From assembly GCA_964030785.1 (NCBI GenBank), contig OZ034970.1, positions 36,211,943 to 36,275,942 of the forward strand: a stretch of 64,000 nucleotides of DNA. Reading direction: 5' to 3'. Position 1 is the stretch's first letter, and each line of letters begins with the position of its first letter. Below the pieces are notes generated by a model that searched no databases, was not told the DNA's origin, and saw only the letters and a program-made list of their open reading frames with translations. Origin of the DNA: Siderastrea siderea (Eukaryota; Cnidaria; Anthozoa; Scleractinia; Rhizangiidae). Positions 33,015 through 44,727 of the stretch are shown in pieces. The translations under genes and the position numbers were made by a program.

Positions 33015-34709
33015 TCAGTTAAACAAATTTTTTCGTATTTTGACAACTCCGCAATGGAACCATGCGCATCCGAAAGGCATAACAGTTTCCTTCTCGACCC
33101 ACTTTCCATTTTCCTCGTCGTACCACTCTACAGAGTCGACAGCTTGTCTGTTGTGCCTTCCTCCGAAGATGTACACCTTCTCTCCAACTCGTGCCACTCC
33201 TCCGGCAGCCCGCGGGCAGTTGATATCGGCCACTAAACTCCACTGATCTTCTCTGGGACTGTAAACCTCACAGCTGCCCAGCGCAGATGATGACGTGCTT
33301 TGAAATCCACCAATCGCAAGGATCTTGTCTCCTAACACCACTGCGAAGGCGTACTTCCTTTCTTGTTTCATGGGGCTGGTTTCCGTCCACTCGTGGGTAG
33401 CCATGTCGAGCTTTTCAACCGTCTTCAGTGAGTTACTGTCGTTTGCGCATCCACCAATGGCATACACGTCACCGTTAAGTGCGACTGCGCATAATGCCTT
33501 GCGGGCGTGTCTCATCGCCGGCCCCAAACTCCAGCTGTTGTTGCTCGGTTGGTAACATTGTACTGAGCTAAGGGGTTCGAAGCCATCCTTTCCGCCAAAA
33601 ACGTAAATCCTGTCATCGAGCGCGACTGCTGCTGGCGCGAATGCTCGCTGAATCAAATCTGCTACTTTGGACCATGTGTTAGTCAGTGGATCAAAGCGTT
33701 CCACAAGGTGCCCACGAGGGTAGCCTCCAATGCAGTAAAGGAAGCCGCCACATTCTACCACAGCATGTTCATTGCGGTCAAAATTCATGTCAGCCAGTTG
33801 ATGCCACGTGTTTTGTTCGGGGAAATACGCCATTGTACTCTTTAAAGACCTACCTTCCGACAGACCTCCTGTCAAAATAATTCCTCCTATTTCTTTTTCA
33901 AGACATTTTCTGGGCCTCAAATCCCCACTCTCACTTTCTTGAATGATGAAAGCTGTCAGGCCTTGGACAAGAAGATTCATGCATGCCACATTGCTGTTGA
34001 CCAGAGGTTCTGCTTTGATATGATCCAAGATGTATTCCTTTGACATCGAGAACAAGCGCACTTTGCTTAACAGCTTCTCAAAGTAGAACCGACGGTTTTC
34101 TTCATCGTGTTTGACCCACCGTAACACAGCTTCGTAAACATCTTCCTCTCGCGTGACTGCTATTTTGTCATCTGATACGAGATCCAGGAGCAATTCAAAA
34201 TCCAGATCACAAAATTCGTTTGTGCTGGAAACCAAAGCGAAGTGATCGCGAATAACTCTTGACGCTGCGAGTTTCAGTTCATCGCAGTTACAGTGCATGG
34301 CAAAGGCGTACATCGGTATGCAGTTGGACTTTGATACCAGAGTGCGTAAATATTCCAATGCTTTTTGTTTCAAATCTGGAATCAACAGATAATCAGCGGT
34401 CATGATTAACTCCTTAACACTGGACTCCGTGAAAGTGACCATCCCTTTGTACATATAATCGAGCACATCTTGGAATGTATCTGGATAAAGATCAAGTTCA
34501 ACAGAAGAACAGTTCTTTTCTATCATTGATGTTGTAAAGAGGGCAAGGAAGTACTCGCTGGAAGCCGCCAAAACACTTTTGTGAGCTGGAAATTCGCAAT
34601 CCTTAATGAGCAGAACCACATCGCACAAAACACCATCTCGCTGCTGACGGGCAAGTTTTGAGAGCAATTCTTTTCGGTGCTGTTCATCATTTACTTCGTC
34701 TTGTGACAT
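33015..34709 (-). CDS. Kelch-like protein (BTB-BACK-Kelch), single coding exon
   Basis: Predicted substrate adaptor for a Cullin-3 RING ubiquitin ligase. The protein is 564 residues when started at MSQDEVNDEQ (34709): the frame opens 19 codons earlier, but a splice acceptor (CCCTCACAG at 34742-34750) makes 34741 the probable exon edge, leaving a 32-nt leader. BTB is about residues 25-130 (DVVLLIKDCEFPAHKSVLAA), BACK about 135-240, and the C-terminal half has six Kelch blades marked by GG doublets (ILTGG, YCIGG, YVFGG, YAIGG, LAIGG, YIFGG). Length and order are normal for KLHL proteins. I do not assign a paralogue number. It is convergent with CEP170. Confidence 0.95.
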   Translation of the reverse strand: MSQDEVNDEQHRKELLSKLARQQRDGVLCDVVLLIKDCEFPAHKSVLAASSEYFLALFTTSMIEKNCSSVELDLYPDTFQDVLDYMYKGMVTFTESSVKELIMTADYLLIPDLKQKALEYLRTLVSKSNCIPMYAFAMHCNCDELKLAASRVIRDHFALVSSTNEFCDLDFELLLDLVSDDKIAVTREEDVYEAVLRWVKHDEENRRFYFEKLLSKVRLFSMSKEYILDHIKAEPLVNSNVACMNLLVQGLTAFIIQESESGDLRPRKCLEKEIGGIILTGGLSEGRSLKSTMAYFPEQNTWHQLADMNFDRNEHAVVECGGFLYCIGGYPRGHLVERFDPLTNTWSKVADLIQRAFAPAAVALDDRIYVFGGKDGFEPLSSVQCYQPSNNSWSLGPAMRHARKALCAVALNGDVYAIGGCANDSNSLKTVEKLDMATHEWTETSPMKQERKYAFAVVLGDKILAIGGFQSTSSSALGSCEVYSPREDQWSLVADINCPRAAGGVARVGEKVYIFGGRHNRQAVDSVEWYDEENGKWVEKETVMPFGCAWFHCGVVKIRKNLFN

Positions 34710-35130
34710 TCTTGTTCCTCGTCGGTTTGCTTCTCTGCGTCCTGTGAGGGTTGAATAATAACACAACGTATCAATTTCTTTGTTTTTCTATTTTTCTGGC
34801 AGGTTATCACCGCATGTGGCAACCGCAGGTTTTGTCACTTTACGGGGATTAAGGGAATATAACTGAAAAAAAAAGAAAATTTCTTGGAGCGCCTTATGGA
34901 TAGACTGCGAGGAATCTCTCGTTTCTCCTCATATGGTGGTGGAGTGGACGCGAAAGGAGATAGGGGCAAAGAAATGATCCAAGAGTTTCGAGTTGACGTT
35001 TTCGTTTTTGAGCTACTGGTGCTCCTACGGTAACACGTGGCCCGTTAGGTTTGATATACTCTACTACGTTTTGAGGAAAATCAGGGCACTCTTTGCAGTC
35101 TAACAAGTGGAAAGCAAACCTCTGGGCAAT
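34710..35130 (-). other. Putative 5' leader region of the kelch-like gene
   Basis: Next to the coding exon, the minus strand shows acceptor-like tracts (CCCTCACAG near 34742 and a T-run plus CAG near 34860), so one or more noncoding 5' exons probably lie here. A 70-codon open frame (34894-35106) has no recognisable domain. The transcription start is not determined. Confidence 0.4.
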
Positions 35131-35536
35131 TAATCACTTTTTTGATACCGTAATGGCGTTTTCTTGAAATGCAAATGACAGCGCAATTTGTCGAAAGGAG
35201 TATAGCAGAACGCAAATTACGTAGAATGAATAAGAGAATAATGACCATTTCATGATTATTTTTTCGCTTGTTTGTTTTAATTTAATATTACAAGCTAGAC
35301 TGTTTCAGGCCAGCAAGCTTCGTTGAGGAGCGAAGGAAGGATAGTATGCAAAGATTGTAAGCGGATGGGAAAATTAGAGAGGACTTTTTCCCCATGCACG
35401 CCCCGACTTTCATTTCCTTCCGTGTCTTGAACAGGCTGTCTGAAGAACACCCCAAACTAAAATGAATTGTGAAGAAAAAAGTGCAAATTTCATTCTTGCA
35501 ACGACGATAAACGTTCTTTTGAATAGTCATCCGTGG

Positions 35537-35868
35537 ACTCATAAGTTAGAACCACCTTTTACAGCACAATAGACACTACGACAGAAAAGTACTGCTCAAT
35601 AGCTTTCATTTGACTAATCACACTTAAGGATTTCATCCACACACTCAAAAGTTGGAACTACCCTGTACAGCACAGCAAACAGTACTGTAGCAAATTCATG
35701 TGCAATAGCTTTCACTTGAATGGTGACACCTAAAGATTTTACCTACACACTGAAAACTTGGAATTACCTTGTAAAGAATAAAAAGCAAAACCACATTAAA
35801 GTACCTCTGAGTAAAAGTTCATTTGAATGGTCACTCTTCCGGCATCTACAGACTCAAAAGTTCGAACC
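35537..35868. repeat. Degenerate 105-bp tandem repeat, about three units
   Basis: Units begin ACTCATAAGTTAGAACCACC (35537), ACTCAAAAGTTGGAACTACC (35642) and ACTGAAAACTTGGAATTACC (35748), with a partial fourth at 35850. Each contains CAGCACA and CTTTCATTTGAATGGTCACAC-like words. Similar words occur singly near 52450. There is no coding potential. Confidence 0.8.
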
Positions 35869-37237
35869 ACATTACAAGTCGTGCGAATTAAAACTCGACT
35901 CTGGGAGAGAGAGTTGAGAAAAGGGAAACTATTGTTCCGGCATGCACTTATTAGCTAAACTATCATCTACAGGCTGGTTACAGGCTGGTTAAAAGGAGCA
36001 TTTAGTTTAAAGTACGATATTGAGTAGTAATACGACTTCTGAAAACCTTATGTGCACGACATACGGATGATCACGTGGCACACCAATTTCGTTCTTAGGT
36101 CTTCTTAGAATGTACTAACCATTTGCAAGAAAAAAACCGGTTGGGAAAACTGTTGAAAAATAGTAAGGTTCTTCCAAAATCAGCACACTTATTGAAAAAG
36201 ATACGCCTTTTCATTTACAATTCCGCCGTCCTTCTTTGACAAAAGACGGGAAACGGGAGAAACGGCAAATTGTACGCTATTGTTTCAACCCGTTCACCTG
36301 TTATAATGAGGCCGACCTATCCAAAAGTGATTTTTAAAAAATAGGGGCGGAGTATGAGTAAGTGCAACGATCTTTACTCAAAGATTCATGCAGAGCTCAA
36401 TAGTCATTATCCTGAAAAGCTTTCACTTAACTGAAAGCGTCAAATCGGAAGCGGCAAAGAGATCCAACCATGAAGAAAATAATTCTGCTCAATCTTGTTT
36501 TTCTATACCGTTAGTAGCGTGATGTCATAACGGATACTGTGGTAAATAGAAGCTGCACGCGCTGTAATAGTTGCACTGATGGCTTCATTCCAAGAAAGGT
36601 ACATACTTTACTGTAAATGTATTCATTCTGGTTTTTCCAGCAAAAGGTCGATAAGATTTCATCAAACTTTTCACTACAGTACTTCACTAATTTGTTCTTT
36701 TTTTTTCATCAAATTTGTCGTCGATTGATTTGACGATAAGATTGAATCACCACAAGAGTACTACGAGTGAAATACGAGTCACATATACGGGTTCAACCGA
36801 GTACATGCGAATACATACAAGTGACATACCACTAGCATACAAGTACATAGCCTGTTGCAGGAGAGCAGAGAAGAAAAATCCCTATCGATGTATTGTCATT
36901 TTGACAGAGGTGATAAACAGGACCGCCTAGCTATATAGTGACGGTTTCACTGCCCCGATTCAGCCATGAGACGATCCAGATGTTATCATGTTTCTGAGGA
37001 GCTTTCGTATTTTCTCTGAAAGACTTTAATGAGGTTGAAAACAAGGCACGTTAAAAGCTACTTCAGGTTTCTACGAATAACCTTTGTTCACTCCACACTA
37101 CGCTCTTAGGGGTTGTTAAGTTTTGTTTCCCAAAATAACTTTAATTTGTGTGAAGAAGTCTCCCAAGTAGACTAAAGAAAAGAAGGTCAAGTGAAAAACG
37201 TGCTACTATCTTACTTTGACATTTACACATAAGAACC
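35869..37237. other. Gene-poor intergenic stretch
   Basis: AT-rich sequence with short open frames only. A single copy of the CTTTCACTTAACTGAAAG word near 36420 hints at repeat debris. I see no gene or clear element. Confidence 0.5.
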
Positions 37238-37246
37238 GTCCACGGG

Positions 37247-37357
37247 CAGCCTAGTGCCCAGGCCTTCTCTTCCCGCTCACTCGACAATGTCATTCGGTGA
37301 CGTCACATTTCGCGCCAAGTCAAGTGAACGGGAAGAGAACTCCTGGGTACTAGGCTG
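37247..37357. mobile_element. 111-bp hairpin MITE with 9-bp duplication
   Basis: The arms CAGCCTAGTGCCCAGG and CCTGGGTACTAGGCTG, plus TTCTCTTCCCG/CGGGAAGAGAA, are inverse. The 9-bp GTCCACGGG is present at 37238-37246 and 37358-37366. It belongs with the AGCCT-ended hairpins at 15065 and 37958. Confidence 0.85.
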
Positions 37358-37957
37358 GTCCACGGGATGAACCCTTATGCAATTCAGCAACGTGCAGAAA
37401 TAAGTAACCTTTTTAGAAACGACCTTTGTAAGTAGAATTTGCGAAAACTCCAAATGGAATAGAGGAAAGAAAAATCCGTTTTCTTTTCAAGGTCTCGGTC
37501 AAACTGATTCAACATGTGAGTGAGTGAAATCCCGCGGTGCGACCATTCAAATGAAAGCTACTTAACTTTTCCAGCAGTGATAGTGTTTCTTTTGCAAATA
37601 TTTCCCTGAGTGGCCAGTTGTTCGAAAGCCGATTAACGCTAATCCATGATTAAAAGTCAAAGGCGGGTTTTCATCTCTCTTGTTGAAACTGTTTTTAAAA
37701 CTGAGCTACGTTTAAAGCTAAAGGTAAAGAAAACTGTAAGTAAGTCAAAACTGAAGGGTAAAAATATTTTGGAAAAGTCTTCATTGATTAGTAATCAAAC
37801 TGGAATCAAAGTTCACACTAATACTGGGTAAGCTTAATCGCGCTTTGAACAACCGGGCCCTGGTGTTCTGACTGGTGTAAATTCCGGAAATGTGTCGGTA
37901 GTGGAAGTAAATGCGCAAGATTCCTCTCCGTACTTTTTCTGCCTTCAGTTATAATTG

Positions 37958-38033
37958 TAGCCTGCGTCGCAGACACTCTACACCGCCTGGTTTCGAGTTT
38001 CGACAACGCGTGGGCCGGCTGCAACGCAGGCTA
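37958..38033. mobile_element. 76-bp hairpin MITE, TAGCCTG family
   Basis: The ends TAGCCTGCGTCGCAG and CTGCAACGCAGGCTA are inverse with one mismatch. The 9-bp TTATAATTG lies at 37949-37957 and 38034-38042. Identical length to the element at 15065. Confidence 0.88.
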
Positions 38034-38370
38034 TTATAATTGGTGCTGGTAAATAAAAACTGACAATTGTCTTACTTTTTAAAATTCGTTGAAATCAAAG
38101 GACCTTGGAAAACTGAATTGATCTCAGGCAATTACAAACTGTGGAAAAGAGAAAAGAAGTAATAATGTTTACTTTGGCTCTGTCTGCAAGTCTAACACAA
38201 ATTTCAGTTGTACCTGCTGATTTTAGTATGTTTACTTCGTGCGTATCACATTCTTAAAGAACCGCACACTGGCCCGTCTATAATTGTAGTAATACTCGAT
38301 TAGATTGTATTTCTGTTCTCTGTAGTCATAACTCTATAGTCAAACTCTTATTTAATTGAAAAAACAGCAC

Positions 38371-38444
38371 ACGTTTCGCGAGGTCGCCACTTGAGCCCTC
38401 GCAAAACGTTTTGCGAGGGCTCAAGTGGCGACCTCGCGAAACGT
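38371..38444. repeat. Perfect 74-bp palindrome
   Basis: The arms 38371-38407 and 38408-38444 are exact reverse complements (37 bp each, no spacer). The centre is CAAAACGTTTTG and the ends are ACGTTTCGCGAGG. Imperfect extension into AAAACA/TGTTTT flanks suggests the tip of a foldback MITE. Confidence 0.95.
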
Positions 38445-38675
38445 CGGTTGTTTTCTCAGGCTATTATTTAAGAAGGTTTAATCAGCTATACGAAAGCGGC
38501 CTGATACATAAATGCTAAGTTACGTGCATTTGATCGGAAGCGTGAAGCTCAATGTTTGAGGAATAATTTGTGAGATAGTTAAGTAGTCAAAAAACGTGCC
38601 TACGTACATCAAACAAATGAAGGGTGGTCTGAATATTCTACAGCAAGATACAATCGAAATCTAATGCAGTTATAA

Positions 38676-38710
38676 CAGGAGCCATAATCGGTCCCCGATT
38701 ATGGCTCCTG
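38676..38710. repeat. 35-bp hairpin
   Basis: The 16-bp arms CAGGAGCCATAATCGG and CCGATTATGGCTCCTG surround the 3-nt loop TCC. Flanks TATAA/TTATAA extend the symmetry. It could be a tiny MITE or a structured noncoding element. Confidence 0.85.
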
Positions 38711-40720
38711 ATTATAATGAATAGGTGTCAGCACAATAAGACAGTTTCGAAGTTTCTAATTCACTGTTTCATGAAACACAGAACTTCTTAACGCCTGAAC
38801 TAATAATCCAAATCCGAAATATCGTTACTTAAGAAAGTGAAGGACCTAGAGTTGTAGTCTAATTCGTTTCCTTACAAGCAACATGTCTTGCAAACAGGCA
38901 CCCAACCATTACATCTCAATGTTTCTCGACTTGACCCCCTCTGGCAAAAGTTCATTCCCAATGAATTGCTTCTATACCACCAAGGGGACACAATCAAGTG
39001 AATTGTCAAAGGAACAACGAACCACTAAATTAAAAAGTGCAATAATTAGTTGCATTCACAGCTAATATCAGTAATATATTCGTAATCGCGATCAGTCTAT
39101 CTGCTCAGCAAAGCCGGTAGAAGCTGTACAGATACCCAGGAATCATTGATGGTACACGGCACTAAGCAAGGGAGAGATCAGTATAAAGACGAAACAAACC
39201 TAAAAAGCGGCAACGCTAATCACAGGTCACGAAAACGCCCCACAAGCTGAAGTCAATTGACCGTGGAATGGAATAGAAACTAAAAGCTACCTTGATGCAC
39301 TCTGAAAATTAAAAAAAAATACATCATATGGGATTAACAGATGTTTGGAACAAATTTTATTTGTAGCCTTACTTTGCTAGCAGCGTACTATAAACCCTAC
39401 CCCCATTTGAGCAAGTTTTAGTGTCCCGTGTGATCGTGTTCAGATACGACCCGACTCAACGCGAATCAGCCTAAGTACGTTTGACGACAAAATAATCAAG
39501 CACGATACAACTGGCTTTAGATCAATCACTAGCCTTTATGTCTTCAGCGAGTTTCTGTTAATGATATTACTTCATTGGTGATAGAAGGAGTACATTTGAA
39601 TAAGCGAAATATGTTTTCACGAGGAACTAAAATCTAAGACACATACCTCTCTTTTTAAGTTCAATCCACGCCCAAACAGGAACTCGTTCGTTCGCTGAAC
39701 GTATTTTAGAGAACAATTACGTTAGTCACTCATTTCAACGAAGGATTACTGAATGTCAGTTGCATTTCCTTGTAGAGTGAATTTAAGAACCCTTTGGGCC
39801 GATTACTTAAACCAAGCTTGGACAGGGTTTAAGGAAACTAAAAGCTAATAAACGAAAATGATCAAAAACCCCGACAGATATCTTTGTTTTGCATTTTTAT
39901 TACCGCGTTTCGGCCTTGAGCATAAACAAATCACAGTAGGTTTTGAACTGTGGTGGAACAATTAACCAACAGAAATGTTTCTCGAAAGTTCTTGTCACGA
40001 TATTAAGTTATTCAGTCACAGGTGGTGATTGATTATGCATAGTGCTTTCAATTGCCGCGCCTTGGCTATCGCCTTTGAAACTTGCAAAGTTTCATATCAG
40101 TCACTTGACTATGAACAACCCGTGGCTTAACCGTAAGCAACGTTTACATCATCACGTAAATGATTGTAACAGGGTTTCTCCACGTAAATCAAAGAAGGGC
40201 TTGTTAAGAGCTCCTGGTCCATAATACAGATTAAAAGATGCTTTATATCCACTATAAAATATTATTAATGGCAGAAAATAAAGAAGAAGGAAAAATGAAT
40301 GACTGTCGAGCATTGAGTCTACACCCTTCCCAGCTACCATGCACACAGTCTCATTGGGTTCCCCCTTTAATTTACTTATTTTTGTTACTGATGGCTAACT
40401 GAAAGCCGAAACATTCCAGTTCGAAATCTCCTTCGTTTTCGCGTAGCTTTTGATTTTGTTATTTTTAGCATCACAGAAGGTTCGCAAAAGATGCATTCAC
40501 CTGTGAAGCCACAAAAATTAATCCAGTGTTTCCCCCTTGCTTACATAGAGAGTATGCAACCTTGCCCTGTTTTGGTCTGCATCATTGCACTGGTCGTCAC
40601 GTGTTTTATTTTTATTTTATTTTTTTTAATCGTTTCGTGAGTCGTCTCAGGGGCACGGCACCCTACGAGAAAATTTAAGCAATACACTTTCTCAGAGTGT
40701 TCCAGGGTCTTGTGTAAACT
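38711..40720. other. Gene-poor intergenic stretch
   Basis: No open frame beyond about 77 codons, no recognised domain and no clear repeat boundaries. Confidence 0.5.
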
Positions 40721-40740
40721 AACACAACTTGATCTGTTCG

Positions 40741-41400
40741 AATTCTTTAGCTGAAAATTTAAATCACGAAACATTTTTGGAAACGGAATATTATTCTCAG
40801 GATTTCCGAGCTACTGATAGCTTTTGGAAAATGCTACCTGACGTATTCAGTTCGCGCTCAAACATATTTGTTACTTCGAAAACAAAAGGAGTTAAGACAG
40901 AATCATCAGGAAATCGAGTAATCAGTGGACAAAAATCTTGTGCCAGAATAATTTAAGGTATATCGCATTCTTTTTTACATTTTTTAAGAGCTATAGACGT
41001 AATAAGTTACCTGTAATAACACCAAAGACAATTTCTCATGGGAGCCCGTGAAATTAAATTTCAAATTTCACAGGAATTGTGTAAACACAGGTAAAATAGG
41101 TAAATTCTTATGCGTAATATTTCATTTTGTGAAATTTGAAATTCGTTTTCTCGGGCTCCCATAAGAAATTGTCTTTGGGGTTATTACAGATAACAAATTA
41201 CATCCATAGCTCTCAAAAAAGGCAAAAAAGAATGCGATATGCCTTAGATTATTCTGGTACAAGGTTTTTGTCCTCTGAAAATTAAAATTACTCATTTTCC
41301 TAATGGATTCCGTCTTAATTTTGTTCTTGTTCAGAACGTTTGAGATGACATTTCGCCAAGGAAAACTCGTCTGGTCATTCTTCACAAATAAATCCAAATT
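40741..41400. repeat. Large diverged inverted duplication
   Basis: Inverse landmarks run outward from the centre: GGGAGCCCG/CGGGCTCCC, CAAAGACAATTTCT, TAATAAC, AGAGCTAT, GAATGCGATAT and CCAGAATAAT. More diverged coding-like ends follow (plus strand 40729-40956 and minus strand 41122-41397, which share KTES and related residues). Arms are at least 200 bp and perhaps 75-85% identical. Either a foldback element or an inverted duplication of an exon. Confidence 0.7.
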
Positions 41401-42400
41401 TTCGGGGCGGTTAAGGCCTTCTGAACAGAAACGACCCCTTTAGTGACCCTGTCATTTCATCAAGATTTTCCGGCCAATTTTGTTTTATATCCCGGCCTCG
41501 GGCTACACGAGTATGAGCAGTTCAAAGTATCGTTCTTGTTTGGTCTGAAACTGTCTTATCCTTCACTTTTGGTTAAAAGTGGATTCATTTTGATACATCC
41601 TACACAACCGATCTAAAAGTGGAACGTTTTGAGAAATTATTCGTTAAGGACAACTTCTTTTCTTTGCCATGCGAGAATCAGTCAGTTTTGTTTTCTTAAA
41701 TCAAGTTCCATAGGCACAGAGCTGTTCAGTGCTCAGACTCTTTGTTGTAAGACAATCCTTCTTAGGGTACTACAGATGAGCTCTGCTTATAACAATGTAT
41801 AGTTAGTAATATTAAACATGAAAACGCGTACTCAAAACATGTTTTGAATGCAAGACAAGCAAACAAAAGAGCTCAGTGAAGATGCCGTGACAGTGTAACT
41901 GACATTTGTGTCACTTTTGTTTTCTCTTTTTTTGTGTAATTAACATTGATCACAAGGAAGTAGTATGTGCTAGTAATTCATTCAAGAGCCACGTAATTCA
42001 ACCTGTAGCCTAAGTTATTCTTACTAAAGGGTCCTTCGAAACATCCCGAGAGAAGGGAGCAGGCAATCAGAGATCGGCACTGATTCTTTCCTGACTCAAA
42101 AAAATTTGTGTTAGGCAATAGGAAACGAAACATTCATTGGAATTGACCAGCGAGAATATGGAGTTGTATTGAGGCTAGACTGCAAAATAGTTGCTTTCTC
42201 TCTCACGCGCACCGGAACAACTTGCACGAATGTATGGAGTTTATATTGAGGCGTCTAATGTAATACAACTTGATTATTAGAAAAATCTTTGTGTCCGGAC
42301 TCCTGATCCCCGTGAAAAGGTCGTGAGGGCCAAATTTCTTTTTACCTTTCAACTAACTTCGTTCCCAGGGTCCTCTCTCGAGAACGAGGTTGCCTTTTAA

Positions 42401-43000
42401 GGTGGCTCCGCTGATGTTGTGAGCTGTAGTAATCTGCGCGCGCTCACATGAAATCGTAAGATTTTCTTGACATTTATGACGTCAGCATAGCCAAAAAAAG
42501 CAAAGTTAACAGTGAATTTTCTCGCGTCTCCTTGGGTGAATTTTTTTAAAATTTTGCACATTTTGAGATACTAACGTTACCTTCAACATACTATTTTTTG
42601 GAGAAATTCTGTCGGAGCAATTCGGTTTAATGGTAAAAAATACGAAATCACGTGATATCGGTGAAACCGTCTGAACGACACCATATTTTTTCCCCTGCAA
42701 AATGTTAGTAAAAATCATTTTCACAAGATAGGAAAGTTTAAAAAAATTTCACTGAAGGAAAATCAAAATATTTAAGAATAAAGATGAATTAATGGAAAAT
42801 ATCCGTCATTCTTTAGACGTTTTGTTGCCATGACAACGGCCTATGCCTAAGAAGTAAAAACTAAAAAACAAGTGTAATTATGTTGGTAATCTTACTGGCA
42901 AATCTCGTGAACAAAGATTGCAAGACAACAGAACTAAGCTTTCTTTTGTAACTCTTGCCAGTTCGTATAGTCACTTTTGTAGAAACTCTAGGGAGCCACC
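42401..43000. mobile_element. TTAA-flanked MITE, GGTGGCTCC type, 600 bp
   Basis: The ends GGTGGCTCC and GGAGCCACC are inverse, immediately bordered by TTAA at 42397-42400 and 43001-43004. TTAA duplication is typical of piggyBac, although the TIR is short and does not start with the common CCC. No transposase. Confidence 0.7.
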
Positions 43001-43683
43001 TTAACCAGCAATATTTGGGCAAAGATGGATACCGGTTCGTAACATAGGCACTACATTTTCAATAAAAAGTTAGAAACAGTTCGCTTGGGACATTCTTGCC
43101 GCAGCCTTTCAATCATTTTATGAAGCACTGAGTCGGCTAGCAGTTTATGGAAGACTTACAAAGACGACGAAACAGACAGAAGTACATGTGCAATTTTCCT
43201 CTTTATTTTGAAAACGAAGGCTTTCCAAACAATGTAAAGGTGGTGTATTGCATTGTGTAGCTTCAGCAGGGAACCCATCAGATTTTAAAACTGCACCATC
43301 CTTTTTCATAAATTTCTGCTCATACAACACACCCTCTGGTTAGTTGCATTGCCATTTTGGATGGGTTATGCAAACACGAGATAAAGATAGGTAAAGATAG
43401 TGTTTTATCCAACGGACTGTTGACCCAGAGGATTCCCTAAGGAGGGACTTGTTTCTGTAGCATAAAGTAATAAGTAGCATTTACTTCTAGGGCCCTCCTG
43501 GGTGTGATGGTAGCCACCAATGAGTTACCCCAGCAATGTGTTGAGTTTGCCTAATGGTTCACTAGCACCCATTTAGATGGAGTGACACAATGTACCATAG
43601 CCTGCAGACAAACCATTTTTAGTGTTGACCTCTTTGTAAAGTGCAAAGTGTAAGTCACACACAACGGTAGCCTCTCATCACAT

Positions 43684-43776
43684 TAGCCTCCCACGCAGCC
43701 GTTCTTAGGGTCATCACACAATGCTGTGGGGAGGAGCATTGCATGAAGACCCTAAGAATGGCTGCGTATGAGGCTA
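43684..43776. mobile_element. 93-bp hairpin MITE, TAGCCTCCCACGC type
   Basis: The arms TAGCCTCCCACGCAGCCGTT and the matching right arm ending GCGTATGAGGCTA are inverse with few mismatches, including TTAGGGTC/GACCCTAA. Flanks TCATCACAT and CCTTCACAT are an imperfect 9-bp repeat. Relative of 28553. Confidence 0.75.
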
Positions 43777-44039
43777 CCCTTCACATAATGCTGAGCACAG
43801 GCTTCAGATGAAAAAAAAAAACATTGCTAACCACTTGCCACTGTGCCTCCACATTAGTGAGAAGAGGTGACATATCAGCAGCCTCGACACAGGGAAGCCA
43901 TATGCTCAAGCATCAAAGAGAAACTGATTGAACTGTGTTTTGATTTACAGTACCTGTGTCATTTTGAGTAGGTTTGGAAAGGATTTGTACAGGATTTGTA
44001 TGGGAAGAGACAGAAGCTGCAATCATCCATTGCACAACA

Positions 44040-44185
44040 TCAGATTCTGGACTCTAGAGTAATGTAAACTGCTCCATCATTAGAACATATTTTAGTTCTT
44101 TAATAATAAACAGAAATAAGCAAAGGTCCCTCAGGGAGAATAACTCTCTGAAGCAAAAGACGTCACTCTAGAGTCCAGTTTCTGA
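44040..44185. mobile_element. Short TIR element, TCAGATTCTGGACTC type
   Basis: The left end TCAGATTCTGGACTCTAGAG and the right end CTCTAGAGTCCAGTTTCTGA are inverse with two mismatches. The target duplication is not clear. It is about 146 bp long. Confidence 0.7.
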
Positions 44186-44558
44186 CAAACCCCTGCATCA
44201 TGAACTATAATGCATTGAGTGCCCTGTGACCATATATTGGAACACAACGACAATACTGGAAGGTTTTTCTTGTTTATAAGGATGCATCCTCCTAAATCTC
44301 TATTATTTTTTGTAGCTGATGTCATTGGCCAGATAACCTCCAGCATGGGCTTTTCACTCAAGACACAATCCATGACAGCAAATTACATGATGAACATTTC
44401 CAAGTTCAGTCAAGATAAAAAAAAACATTTACAGCTAAACAAAAAATGAAGAAATGTGATTGTCATTTAAAATAATGTTTTTAGAGGCAACTGTGGTTAA
44501 TCTTCGTGTGCAGATACATGCCCATGCATGTTTTAGAACTGGACAGAAATTTAAGAAA

Positions 44559-44564
44559 TTTATT
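44559..44564 (-). promoter_or_regulatory. Candidate COA4 polyadenylation signal
   Basis: AATAAA on the minus strand about 165 bp after the COA4 stop codon. The position suits a short 3' UTR. Confidence 0.45.
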
Positions 44565-44727
44565 CAGGATGTAGGATGACCAAAGGATTTTGCCAGGTCT
44601 GTACCATTCTGCATCCTTTACAACATGCTATCTCTCTCCACCAGAAAAGGTCTCTCGAGATACTTTTGAGATTAATTCTTCCAGTTAAACCCCAGGCCTC
44701 TTGAATTGTGTGAGCTTGTTTCTCTAT

